From positions 304,083,203 to 304,147,202 of the forward strand of contig NC_133650.1 of the NCBI RefSeq assembly GCF_009905375.1: 64,000 bases of DNA, read 5' to 3'. Shown here one piece after another: positions 42,482 to 54,350 of the stretch. Source of the DNA: Apium graveolens (Eukaryota > Streptophyta > Magnoliopsida > Apiales > Apiaceae). The position numbers were made by a program, and so were the translations under genes. Positions within the stretch are counted from its first letter, which is position 1. The number at the start of each line of letters is the position of its first letter. The notes beneath the pieces are model-generated. The model ran no database searches. It saw nothing but the letters and a program-made list of their open reading frames with translations, and was not told the DNA's origin.

Positions 42482-45400
42482 TGTTGGACAAACTTAGTAT
42501 TTTAGACTAAGTTATGAATCATTTTGAGACTCTATATGAGTGAGACACATTATGTGTTAGTGGTGTGTATTTATTGGAACGTATTCTCCTCTTCGAGGGA
42601 ATTCCAACGCATATTTACACGCTCAAAATGAGTAAAAGGTGAATGAGAACTGATGTTCCAAAGTTTTACTTGTTAGTTTTGGAATGTTTTCTGACATTCT
42701 GTAAAATATTAAAATTGTGGGGGTATCTAGAATAGAAAATTATTGAATTTTCTATGAATAGTGGAATCTAATGAAACATTCTTGAAAATAATTGAAATGT
42801 GGGGGTATCTCGAAACTTGATACCAATACCTCTGTTGGTAGCATGAGATCCAAAATCAATTGAGATATTTTGGATGGATACATAGACATTGGTTGAGTCT
42901 AATAATATCCGATATATGAATATAATTTTTGAGATTCGTAAGAATACTATTACAGAGTTTAGGAATGCTTATGCGATAAGCTAGTAGATCCTAGTAGATC
43001 TGTAATTAAAAGTCATCTAAATGAACTTACGAGTTATTGGATGAATGTGAGGATGAACCTGCAGAGAACAAAAGACTTGGATAATTGCTAGTCTCGAATG
43101 TCTTGATAATTTGCTTGAAGGTGAACTCGTAAATTTAATATAAGCATTGCGCTTCTCGTATAATTCCTTGATAAGTGAATATATCAAGAGAAAATTTGAC
43201 TATTACTGAGAGTCAATAAATCAAGATTTTCTAGCACGTGTACTAGAAAATGGATTGTGCATGTTCTCTCTATGTCCTTTATGGGGGAAAGGATGTTAAG
43301 AAATAGAGAGAGTGGTTCTATTTGACAAAATCTTGTTTAAAAAATATATAGATCTTCTTACGAGATAGAAGCATTAGGACCCAAATAAATTTTCAAATTG
43401 AGAAAATATATGTGGGTCTGAAGGAAGTATAAGGTCAGACTGATAATAAAAATATTACAGTCAAAAGTGACGACCTTATATAATTTATGAAATATTCTCG
43501 AGTTTTGAGAATAAGGTTCATTAAGATGATACTAAAATTATCATATTGTGAAATTTAAAAGTGCATCAATGAACATTGAGATGGTCCATTGAGACGCTCT
43601 TTTTAAATAGATATTTGGAGAAATATCTATTTATGTGAACCTGAGGGTTGCTCTAGATAAAGAAAGAGTAGAAAATCTGTATTTTCGGTGATCATGTTGA
43701 GTGAAACAACATTGACACGAAATAATTGGATATTAAATTTGATATTTCTATGATAAGCAATCGCTTCAAATAAATGACATGGTTGCCATTTTGAGGACGC
43801 TCAAAATTGGTTGCTATGTGAATAAGGATTGCCGGTTTAAGGACGCTTAAACTCGGGAATGATGCAAAATGAAATTGCTGGTTTTTGGGACGCTAAAAGT
43901 TGGAAATATCAATAACAAGTGAAGCCTTAAGTAATAACTAGTAAAGTTATTTCATAAATGTGAAATATGTCAATATGAGATGTCAAACTGATTCAAAATC
44001 AGAGAATTGACAAGTGTGCATGTGTTATTTACACATAATATGCAAGTCATAATTGATTACATGTGAGTGATATGATCATTGCGAGAAGTAATGACAAGAG
44101 GATCATCTCTGAAAATCTTGATGAGATTGAAAAGTTTTGATTTGAAGATTACAATCTTCGTGACTTTAAAAGTCTTAGATGATACATGCCACATGTTGGT
44201 GATGTGAATTTTGAAGAGATCAACGAAGCTAAAGTTGTGATAGCTAGAATGGATTTATATTTATCCAAGCATAGATGAACAAGGATCTCTCAAGAAGGAT
44301 TGCAAGTCTGTTGTACTTTTGAAAATTGTACAAAATTAGACATAGGCTACACAGTTGGTAAACTGGGTAGATGCATGAGTACAATGGAAATTGGTCACTT
44401 GGAAGTGATTGTAATAAGATTTAAGGTGTATGATATGTGCTCGTGAGCTTGGACTGCAATACGAAAGATATCTAATTGTACTATGTGAATATAGTATGTA
44501 AATTAGATATTTGACTTTAAGAACTTAAAAGTCATTCGAGAATACATTTCACACTTAGCAGCCGTGTCATGGAAATCCTAAACTTAGCTCGATTCATGAT
44601 GGAATACGAGTCTGGTGCATAAAATAAATGTAGTTAAAAGGCTGAGTAGCCACTTTGTAAGGATATTTCTAAATAACAAGGAAAATGTGTCTTCAATATG
44701 CATATATCGTGTAATCAATATGCAAATTGAGAGATCACATTATTGTGTATGAAATGGTATGTCTCACATCTATGATGAGGACATAATACCATTAAACAAC
44801 TATTCTTAACGAGAATTATCATGATTGGCCATGTAAAGTCAAATGATAATGTTTAGATCCACTAACTTGATGGCTAAACTGAGCGAATCTGTTTAAGCCA
44901 AGGGAATCTAGTTAGACCGAGAGATAGTTGTCAAATCATCGAGAGGAATGAGCCTTTCCTATTGCTTAACGGCGTCATGGTGGACACCCAACCTTGCTGA
45001 CTGGAGATCCCAAGAACTTGGTTCAATGGGACAACTAAATTATGATGACCAAATCACTGTGGGGGTAACCCCTGGCCTATTTCTATGATGATGAAACAGT
45101 GAGACCCGTAAGGTACGAGGTTAAGCTTTATGCTTTTAATGATCTTTGATGAATACAAGGATTTCAAGTTTGAATACATAATATTCGGTTGAGTAAACGC
45201 GGGTTACTCTATAAGATAAAGATCACCTATGTAAGGAGAAGTATGGCCGCTTCAAAGGAGAATTGCGAGGCACAATTCTTTAGAAACTCTTGTAGAACCA
45301 GGACAATGTTCCAGGGCCAAAATGGACATAATCATGAGAACTGAATGAGTGAGGAAATATATAGTGATGAGTATGTCATCGTTTACACAAACAGTCGAAC

Positions 45401-46309
45401 AGTTCAAGGACATCGTGTCATACGGTCTACCAGTAAAGTCGATATACTTATTCGAGCGAAGGTTCAAGGAGCATTCTCTACCTTTCGTATGCTATATCTG
45501 ACCGCCGGAACTATCACCAAGCCAAGCTCCGCGTCCGTCTGTCTATGTGGTGCGTGCTACTGGACCATCAATCTCATTGGGGGATTGTTGGACAAACTTA
45601 GTATTTTAGACTAAGTTGTGAATCATTTAGAGACTCTATATGAGTGAGACACATTATGTGTTAGTGGTGTGTATTTATTGGAACGTATTCTCCTCTACGA
45701 GGGGATTCCAACGCATATTTACACGCTCAAAATGAGTAAAAGGTGAATGAGAACTGATGTTCCAAAGTTTTACCTTTTAATATAAAAAGTGATTTTGTAC
45801 CACATCGAGAGTAGCACAAACCTATTCCTTAGTTTTTCTTATAAATACCATGTACCACATCGGAAAAAAAAACAAGTCCTTTCAAGCCTCTCTTTATAAA
45901 TAGAGTCTTAGGGCACCAGTTTTATTAAGTCGAGGAAATAAGAGTCATTTCTTTCATTCTCGGTCCCTTTAGTCTTAAATTTTTCCAATATTCCGGTGAT
46001 AATTCTCGGGCTCAGTTCAAGTTCGCTGAGAGTATATTCGATCTATCGATTATACTAGTATCTCGTTTTATCCTGGGAAGCAGGTCACTAAACACGGATG
46101 GTGCGGGGCAAAACTGCTTTAAGGAGACAGTTTTCTGGACTCGAGATTAAATCTAATCTTTGTTTGTTTTCTCAAACCCTTCTCCTAATTTAGTTGTTAA
46201 TTCTTATATGCATATTTGATTTAAGAATTAGCAATGTTCTTGTGAATTAGTTATATATTCAATATATATATATATATAATAATGTCTTTATCGTACAAGA
46301 TTGATAACA
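42482..46309 (+). mobile_element. 3.8-kb non-autonomous LTR element (copy B)
   Basis: Counterpart of 1278-5102, with TGAGC on both sides (42477-42481, 46310-46314), 188-bp 5' LTR stub (42482-42669) and 3' LTR 45586-46309. Shared truncation shows that the element was already degenerate before the large duplication. Confidence 0.85.
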
Positions 46310-46379
46310 TGAGCAACACTATTGTTTAAGTTGGCTAGATACTTAAGTTTCGGTAGTATCACTACACCATAGATGGCCT

Positions 46380-46560
46380 ATCGCAATGGTTTAATCATGC
46401 GTGTTACAAAATTATGTTACCTTAGGTATGCTCATCTTAGCCTACCGCAACGTAGTATTTTTGATGTTACCATAACCTTTGTAACATGTTACTATAGCTT
46501 CAAAGTGTTACATATGGTAACATATGGAAACTTATGTTACAATAGGGTGTTAATGGATAA
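46380..46560. repeat. Left subterminal repeats of the CACTA element
   Basis: GTTAC/GTAAC motifs near 46403, 46418, 46467, 46477, 46487, 46508, 46517 and 46534, in both orientations. The matching right subterminal region is 50030-50290. Confidence 0.7.
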
Positions 46561-46779
46561 AAAAGTAAAATTTTACAAATAATTAAATATATACAATTAT
46601 TTGACTTAAAAATTAATCAATTTTGATAATATAATTAAGCAATAATATTAATATTAGTAAAGATTGATAAAATATTTTTTTATTAATTTTGTAACCTGTA
46701 TTAATTAATAACTGATAATTTTTTATTAATAAAAAATTTGAGCACTATTTAAACTTAAAAATTTATTAAAAAATAAAAA

Positions 46780-47190
46780 AAATGAAAATTAGCGGCAGAT
46801 TTTTGGGCTCTCGGCTCTCGTTGGGCTTTCAATTAGGCGGGCTCTCATATTTTTTGGAGAAGCGGCAAAGAAATTTCAGATTCAATTGCAAAACATCTGT
46901 CCCTCTCTCACACATCTCTCTCTCAGTCTCTCTGAGATTTCAATTAAACTAGATTAGCTTAATTGGAGCTAGGGTTTTGTATTGGTAATGTCTCACAGAT
47001 TCGAGTTAGGGTTTTTAATTGGAATGGGGGGTTGTAACTGAAATTGGGGGTCAAAGCAGCTTGTGGTTCTAGTTTAAGGTAATATCTATCTCTCTCTGAT
47101 TTTGTGTGTATATGTATATACTACCCGTCTCCCTCTCTCTCCCTCTCTCTCTGATTTTGTGTGTATGTTATGGTTTTGGTTTATTTTGTA
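46780..47190 (+). other. Probable captured 5' leader and intron
   Basis: CT-rich leader-like sequence with GAGCTAGGGTTTTG (about 46966), a candidate donor AAG|GTAATATC near 47078, a (CT)n intron, and acceptor TTTATTTTGTAG at 47179-47190 directly before the CHASE exon. This suggests genomic capture of leader, intron and exon. Confidence 0.5.
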
Positions 47191-47740
47191 GAAAGTCAGG
47201 ACAGCTTTTGAAAGGCCATTGTTAAATGGTGTTGCTTATGCACAAAGGGTTGTGAATTCAGGAAGGGATGAATTTGAGAAGCAACATGGGTGGACAACAA
47301 AGACAATGAAAAGAGAGCCCCTATGATATTCTCTCAAGCAACATTCTCATATATTGAATCGCTTGATATGATGTCAGGAGAGGTAATTTACTCACTTTCA
47401 GTATGCACGAGTTTGATTACCATAGATTAGAAAAAAAAATCTTTGATTACCACTTGCTTTTTGGGTTAAATTTTTGTATTAAACACTGGCAATGTTTTTC
47501 CAAGATTAGATAATAAAAAGGGCGGTTAATCTTGGAATCTGTATGTTCTCCAATTAACGTAGGAGGACCGCTAAAACATATTGAGGGCTAGGTCTACTGG
47601 GAAAGCAGTTCTTATAAGGCCATTGCAATTGTTGGGTTCTGATCATCTTGTGGTTGTATTGACATTTCCTGTATATAAACTTAAGCTTGACCCAAATCCT
47701 TCTGTGGAACAAAAAATTATATAATACTCAATTTGATTCA
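47191..47740 (+). pseudogene. Captured cytokinin-receptor (AHK-like) CHASE-domain exons
   Basis: Exon 1 (47191-47382) reads TAFERPLLNGVAYAQRVVNS, RDEFEKQHGW and KTMKREP, then after a small deletion/frameshift IFSQATFSYIESLDMMSGE. A candidate intron (47383-47562; donor GAG|GTAATTT, acceptor AACGTAG) joins in frame to exon 2: EDR, stop, NILRARSTGKAVLIRPLQLL and VVVLTFPVYKLKLDPNP. These are the core of the CHASE ligand-binding domain of plant cytokinin receptor histidine kinases, which face the ER lumen or cell exterior. The join SGE|EDR matches the family exactly, so the intron was copied with the DNA. The kinase and receiver domains are absent, and a stop plus a frameshift make it non-coding. 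Confidence 0.85.
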
Positions 47741-48055
47741 CATAACTATCTAGCTAGCTATATCAAAACTTCTTGTAAGTCAATTAATAACAATTAGTGA
47801 CAACCTGCAAGTCAATCTCAGTACATATTTATGTATTATGATACATGCATACTGACCCCGTTTAAACAGTTAAAATAACACTAAAAATAAAATTATTATT
47901 TTGTTTTTACCTATTCTATGTTGTTGTTGTACTGTCTAGCAGTAGTTAATACATATACCTCAATTTTTAAACACTAGTTGCAGAAATTAAAAATAAATAA
48001 AGACAGGAAAATTGAAATCGTAGGTAGAACTAGAAACTAATAATTAGTGATTCAC

Positions 48056-48655
48056 CTGCAGAAAGAAACCATTTGAAGACTTGATCTTAACACGATTGGC
48101 ATTATCAGAATTTCTGACAATCTGGAAAGTGTGGGATTCACCGGGTATAATTGTAGTAGCCAATACTATATTGTTTGCATCCTTGTCTACGCTAATGAAT
48201 TGCTTGTTGAACACCCTCAGCTGATAAGTAGTCTCAGTTACCCTCCATGCCTGTTGGTAATAAGCAATATATTTGAATAAGTATGTTGAACTAGAATTTA
48301 ACAACCAAATTGTGTGTAAAATGACATTAAATATTTCCCAATTGTCACGGATTTAAATTGAAGACCAGCTCTATCCTATACATCAACAACAAATGGTTCC
48401 ATTTACAAACTCGTTATAAAATTGATTACTGAGTATTAGTAATGTGTGTGTGCAGACAGTACTAACCAAGAAATCTCTGTTGACAATACCATCAAACAAA
48501 GAAGGCTTAATCCGGCTTTCTGTAACGAGCCAACCACCGAGATTTACGGCTTTAACCCGGAAACTTGGATCAGTCCTACCATATGTATCATAAATCAAAC
48601 AACAACAAATGATAAGGATGCAAACTACTTTTCTTGTTGACATTATAAATGCCAT
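48056..48655 (-). pseudogene. Captured GH5-type exo-1,3-beta-glucanase fragment
   Basis: On the minus strand, exon 1 (48467-48655) starts at ATG 48655 or 48643, with a hydrophobic signal-peptide-like stretch (VVCILIICCCLIYDTYG) followed by DPSFRVKAVNLGGWLVTES and IKPSLFDGIVNRDFL, the N-terminus of plant glucan 1,3-beta-glucosidases. Donor TTG|GTTAGT and acceptor CCAACAG bound a candidate intron (48251-48466). Exon 2 (48056-48250) reads WRVTETTYQLRVFNKQFISV and FQIVRNSDNANRVKIKSSNG, ending in FFLQ before a donor-like GTGAATC. An intermediate exon seems missing, and the catalytic barrel is absent, so no active enzyme could result. It lies opposite to the CHASE and GH9 pieces, indicating independent captures. 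Confidence 0.8.
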
Positions 48656-48945
48656 TTGTAGTTACAACTCTGTTTTCATATGCCAGCAACCGAGAGGGAC
48701 TATAAATACAAGCACACGAACCTAATGAACGTATATCATATATGAGAATGGCAGAACTGTAGATAGATATAACTATGCACTAGTTCGTTAAAACAGAGGA
48801 CTAGAGTTATAACTAGCTAATTTTCTTTGTATATTCCTGATGGTTTTACATTGTCATATATTGTACTGCTATAACAATGTTGTTTCCTTACTGGAGGATA
48901 CTTATATGGACGACATTATGAATTTTTAAGAATGATGTTTTGGTT

Positions 48946-49073
48946 TTTGAAGCGGGGAAGTTGGTTGATAATCAAATTAAGGGGATGGGAGACTCGTGTC
49001 TTACTGATGGGAAGGAAGCAGGAATGGATCTTTCGAAAGGAATGTATGATGCTGGGGATCATATGAAGTTTGG
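48946..49073 (+). pseudogene. Captured GH9-type endo-1,4-beta-glucanase fragment
   Basis: About 42 codons: EAGKLVDNQIKGMGDSCLTD then GKEAGMDLSKGMYDAGDHMK, FG. The YDAGDHMKFG string with a preceding DS.L.DG is the N-terminal signature of glycosyl hydrolase family 9, cellulases of the plant cell wall. Only this exon piece is present; no catalytic glutamate region. Confidence 0.75.
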
Positions 49074-49266
49074 ATATACGATAAGATAATTAATTTTGTG
49101 TTAATTTGTGTTAGTTTTCGTTGCAAATTCTGTTATATTTTCGTTAAATGGCTTGATCAATGAGTTTGACTGTCCCAAGATGACTTTGTTGTTTTAGCTT
49201 TGGTTTTGATTATATGATCTGCTTAGATATAAATGTACAGGTGATCTGCTTAGATATAAATGTACA

Positions 49267-49690
49267 GCTGGGAGCTGCTACTATGAGGCCTGATGACCCT
49301 GTTTTAGCTGTGATGACTTGGCAGATCAGGTTGCTGCGATTCTTGATTTTTTTGGGTATGCAAATATTTTTTGGAACACTTCAATGCAAAATACTCCTGT
49401 GTATTTTATTTGTAATATAATCTAATAAACATGTGTATGTAATGTTAATGTGTTGTAAAAAAAGTTTTCTTTGTATCCTGGATTTTTCTTTCAGTCTCAT
49501 ATATCTAGTCTTTAATTGATTCTAGTGCACTCTTTTACTTAGGATTTACATTCATTGATTTGTTTCTTGCAGTGGCTAAACAGGATGCTACTTTATCCTC
49601 TGAATCTGGAAATAATGATGAGGAGGAACAGATCAGAATAGCTTGTGCCTTGCTAAACTATTATCAAACTGATTGTCAAATTTTAGTTGA
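49267..49690 (+). pseudogene. Captured exons of an unidentified gene
   Basis: First segment (about 49267-49353) reads RPDDPVLAVMT then, after a one-base shift, LADQVAAILDFFG, followed by a GTATGC donor-like site. Second segment begins after TTTGTTTCTTGCAG (acceptor ending at 49572) and reads VAKQDATLSSESGNNDEEEQ and IRIACALLNYYQTDCQ. A short direct duplication (AGATATAAATGTACAG, twice between 49226 and 49268) precedes it. I do not recognise the family. Confidence 0.45.
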
Positions 49691-50785
49691 TATCGTCCTA
49701 GATTATAGACTATGTACCTGTTTTTTGGATTATGTGGAGTTGATGGTGATTGTGTGAAAACTGAAGTAGTATTTGGAGGGGGTTTGTACCGATTTGAAGT
49801 TTGGTGGTTTGAATTGTTTATTTTATTGACTTGTATGAAAACAGGTTTATGGCATGCTCAATTTACAAACAAATCATATCAATTTTTTTTGAGAAATATG
49901 TTAGATTAGGTACTTCAGTATTACAAACAAATTAGTATAATATAATATAAATTATTAAAAAGCAGTTACAGTAGGGAAAAAATTGTTATAATGATTTGGT
50001 GACCCACATGTGGGGCCCACAGTGGCCTTACATATGGGGCCCATTTTTTTTGCAAATTCTAAGTGCAGAGGTAACATGTATAGTGTGATACTATAGACAT
50101 ACATTGATGTTACCTTTGAAGCCTATTGTAACATAAAATTCAAGGTTGCAGCAGGGCAATAGGAATGTTACCTTTCGGGTCAAAGGTAACTCGAAAAAAA
50201 GCAACTTAATTTTTATGTTACCTTAGGGCTTTTTTTGGCTATGGTAACATTTTTTTGGGCCTGTTGTAACATTTTCGTGTTGTTGCTATAGGCCATTTAT
50301 GGTGTAGTGTATGGTCCGATTTTCTGATGCTCAACTTACTGAAATTGCATTTGCTCTCGAAGCATCCAACACAAAATTCATTTGGGTAATTCCCAAGGGT
50401 GCCGAAATTCTAGAACCATGGTTGCCACCAAGGTTTAAAGAAAAAATTTTGAAAAATAACAAGGGCTTAATTTATTCAAATCCAACACAATTAAAGAACA
50501 AGTTTAAAATTAGAATTTGAAATACTAGCAAAATACATGTCACTTCAAATGAAAGTTTTACTGAAATTTCTTTTACGATTTTTTTTCCCAGAAAATTTAT
50601 CTAAAATTTTTTTTTAGAGAAAATTTTATTAGGATCGGGACGGAAATATTTCTTGGAAATTTTTTCCCAAGAAATTTTTTTCTAGAATTTTATTTCCGGG
50701 AAATTTTCTCGGGATCGGGAGGGAAATTTTTTCTGAGAAACTTTTTTTCTAATTTTTTTCCCGATAACTTTTTCTTGGAAAATTA

Positions 50786-51083
50786 TCAGCGATTCTTATC
50801 CAGGTACCATTTTTCCAATAAGGGAACACGATGTAGTGTAGGTGGAAAATGAGCAGGGCAGTAGGATTATTTCATTTAATTTGAATAATTCCATGTTTCG
50901 AGAGGCGTTATTAAGTACAAGTTTTCTGACTACAGTTTATTAATGAAGCCTTGGTATCTTAAAGAAGTGGATGCTAATTCCCTTGTTATCTTGAGAACTA
51001 GCATAATGACCCGTGCCTCTCTTAAAGAAGTGCATGCTAATTCCCTTGTTATCTTGAGAACTAGCATAATAACACGTGCGAGG
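50786..51083 (+). pseudogene. F-box/FBA fragment with 63-bp duplication (copy B)
   Basis: Counterpart of 5626-5923; duplication units at 50958-51020 and 51021-51083, with the same inverted repeat. Confidence 0.65.
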
Positions 51084-52024
51084 CACGGGTCATTTTCTAG
51101 AATTTTTTTATGCATCATGCAATTATAATGTTCTTAGTTGTTTTCTTATTTGTAAATATTTTACAATGTCTAACGTATATTAAATACAAGTTGATTGTTT
51201 ATCATCATGTATTATTTTCATACAAGACATAATGTGCCCATTTGGAAAATCTTAAAATAAGTAACTTATGACTTAAAATGAATAAGTAAATTATAAGTGA
51301 TAAGTAGAAAAATATTTATAAGTTAAATAAGTGTTTGGATAATATAACAGTTGATTTTAATGAAAAATGTTACTTTTTGAAATTCAACATATGCATGTAT
51401 GAAAAAATGTTAGTTTTTTATTTACACTATTGTTAACAAAGTAAGATTAAGTTATATGTGTGTCAGCATGTAAATTATCTTATGTTACATTTCTTAGTAA
51501 ATTACGATGGTTTCAATTATTTATATGCTAAATATCTGATTTATGTATATGCATTATTAACATCTAGTGAGACAATTGATTACATAAATAACATGCATTT
51601 ATAATTATTCAAACATTAAAATTATGTAATAAATAAATTACAATAATTTCTATATGGTATTCACATTATCACTCACAAAAAATTCATAACTATTTTTTAC
51701 GCAATCAAGTACCATTTATGGTTGTAACATAAAATTAAATAATAAATTGTAAAGACTTGTTATTGATATTCTTGATTTTTTTTTCAAGAATTCAAAGGAA
51801 AAATTGTAATTATATCGTTATTTAAACTGTTTTTAAGTTTTTTTATTACGACTCTAATATTTCTACATATAATAATTGGATAACATTGTATACTATTCTT
51901 CTAAACTTAAATAGTTTTTTAATTCGATAAAGTTTATAAATATGAGTTGAACTGGTTAATTCCTTCAAATTATTGAACCTTATATATTTTTTTCCTTTAA
52001 ATAGTATAAAATGCATTGAATCAA

Positions 52025-52941
52025 GGGCTTTTCTCATAAATATCTAAATTTTATAAACTTTTTGTAAAAATACTGTCAGTTTTTAAAATAAATTACAAAA
52101 ATACAACCTTTCAAAAAATATTTGCAAAAATACGGAGGTTGCATTTGCAAGCATATCTGCAACTGTTAACAACCATACATGTAACCACAAATGCAAATTT
52201 GAAAAAATATGTTGAAAATTACATTTAGTTGCAAAATAAGTTGTTCAGGTGGTTGCAAATAACGAAAAATGAATGCCCCTGCGGGGCAAATACTAGTACC
52301 AACTAAAAACAACCCCAAAATCAACTCCCTCATCATCACCCGTTGTATCCATTTCTCCACCTCCATCTGCTATGACATCTCCGCAATCTTCATCAATTCC
52401 GGCGCTGTCGTCTCGCTGACACTAATCAATCCTCCTCTGTCAATAACACCTTTCTCTGCATTACCACTAGCACCCACCGTACTAGACAGCTAGGTTGGCA
52501 AGTGTTGTTGATATGGGGAATTTTTCGTCGGTTTTGAACTGGTTTTGGTTTAGAGATTTGGAGAATCAATTTGTTCAACTGAGCAAGCGGAGAGATGAGT
52601 TTATGCAAAATTTAATTGACGAGGTCCGTGGCTCTGGTAACGAAGGGGAGGCTAAAACTTTGATTTAGGTGTTGCTGGATTTGAATGATGTCAAACCTGA
52701 TTACTACAAAGACGATGTTATTATGAGATGGAGAGCGAGAGAGGGAGACCGAGAAAGAGAGGGGGAAGGAGAGAGAGAGAGGGAGAGGGCGGAGAAGTTT
52801 AAAAAAGGAATGGGGATGAAGATGGTATTTTTGCAATTTAATTATTTGTATGTTTAAAAAGATAGTAAATTTGCAAGATTTTAAGTAAGGTAGTAGAGTT
52901 GCAAATAAATTTCCAAAAGTTGGTATATTTGGCAAATTCCC
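52025..52941. mobile_element. Pack-MULE-like element (copy B)
   Basis: Counterpart of 6865-7777; 917 bp with the same TTGAATCAA duplication (52016-52024, 52942-52950). Four bases longer because of the GA-rich repeat. Confidence 0.85.
52510..52722 (+). pseudogene. CYP81-like P450 fragment (copy B)
   Basis: Counterpart of 7350-7562 with the same in-frame TAG; one visible change replaces R by G in the EVRGS region. Confidence 0.65.
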
Positions 52942-53866
52942 TTGAATCAAATGCTATAATATAGTATAGATGTAACTCTTATTTGAAAATTTTAAAATAT
53001 TAAAATAATTAAAAATATTTGTACAATATTTTCTTCATAAAAAAACATTGTTTATCAAAAATAATTCTTTTTAAAAGGCTAGTCTTTTTCAAGTGAAAAA
53101 TGAAAATGAATAATAAATAGATTTAATATATAATCGTAGTTTTAACAAATCTCGTGAAATCTTATATCAAATTTCAATATTTTTAAAACCGGGACAACTC
53201 CCAAAAATAATAATACGCTACCAGTGAAGTTAGTAATTTTAATACAAATAATCAATTGACTTCATCCTATAAAGACCTTAAATACATTAATTATATTAAC
53301 ATAAGATATTAAAATATTTCACATTTTTTGTAAGATATAATCGCCGAGCATGTAATTTAAATTTACTAAATGTAGAATGTGACGATGTTTTTCGGTCGGG
53401 TCGTGTAGTCAAAAATTTAAATTTGTCGTGTAGTCAAATTTTGAGTATTTTTTTAACTATAGGCCAAGTTTTGATTTTAAATTCGAAATAAACTAAAATG
53501 CATTGACTCAATATAATTCAAACTTATCTAAATATATAATGCCAATATAGATTATATATATATAAGCGATTCCATTTTCAATATTTTTTTTAAAAAAATT
53601 ATATATATACATTTAGTTACTTTTTATAATAAAAAATATATTAAAATTATATAAGATATATTTTCAAACTAAAAAATGATCAATAAATAAGATAATAATT
53701 CATTTATGTACTATACCTAACTTTATATCTGGAATTAAGTTGTTTAAAATTAACTGTTCAAATATTCAAATAACTATCTTTTTTTGCGGAATTCAAGTAA
53801 CTACCTTTAAAGTTAAATAAAATATTAATTTAGTACATTTACATATTATGTGTATGATAAAAAACA

Positions 53867-53941
53867 CATGTGACAATATGGTGTAGTGGTATAAGGTTGT
53901 ATAGGTGAATGAAGTATCTTAAGTTCGATTCCCCCAAACCA
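53867..53941 (+). repeat. tRNA-like / SINE-like remnant (copy B)
   Basis: Counterpart of 8707-8781. The box-B-like motif here is AAGTTCGATTC. Confidence 0.35.
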
Positions 53942-54350
53942 CACAATACCAAATTACACAACATATCAAATATAACTCATTAAACAATATATATATATTC
54001 TTTTTTGTGTTGTATAATCTGTATTTAATGAATGAATATAAATAGGGTAGTTAGTGTAAGTTTAAAACGAAATGATTATACTTAATCCGTAGAATATTGT
54101 TAGTATATTTACAAATGAAAAGTTAAAAATAACATTTATGTTGAATACAGAATTAACCAAAAATTTTGAATTTTATTTAAATAAATTATATGTACTGGTC
54201 TATATTATTACTGAGTTCACTACTAAGTTCACTACTAACTTACAATTAACTTACTCAATTTAAAAAGATAAAAAATGAATAATTGAAATCAGGATGACTT
54301 GCAATCATAATATACAATAATGTAAAATTTACACAATTGTTAATATAAAA

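Larger units (their letters stand above)
46360..50309. mobile_element. Non-autonomous CACTA transposon carrying host gene fragments
   Basis: 3,950 bp. Terminal inverted repeats begin CACTACACCATA at the left and, reversed, CACTACACCATA at the right, about 27 bp with two mismatches. The 3-bp target duplication TAT is at 46357-46359 and 50310-50312. Copy A (5150-5152) has the single TAT with no footprint, a true empty site. Subterminal regions (46380-46560, 49980-50300) are dense in GTAAC/GTTAC motifs in both orientations, as expected for CACTA transposase binding. No transposase domain is present. The interior carries exons of a cytokinin-receptor-like kinase, a GH5-type glucanase (opposite strand), a GH9-type glucanase and an unidentified gene, some with introns. 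Confidence 0.95.
46310..50520 (+). pseudogene. UDP-glycosyltransferase, C-terminal fragment split by CACTA (copy B)
   Basis: Counterpart of 5103-5360. The coding pieces are 46310-46359 and 50310-50520 (from MVRFSDAQLTEIAFAL to the stop at 50518). The CACTA element lies between GS and M. This UGT pseudogene has thus been hit twice by transposons in copy B. Confidence 0.8.
51350..53945. repeat. Internal duplication, unit 1 (copy B)
   Basis: Counterpart of 6190-8785, including the MULE. Confidence 0.8.

Noticed and set aside
46373..46582. 69-codon frame at the CACTA left end
   Set aside because: Overlaps the terminal inverted and subterminal repeats; not coding.
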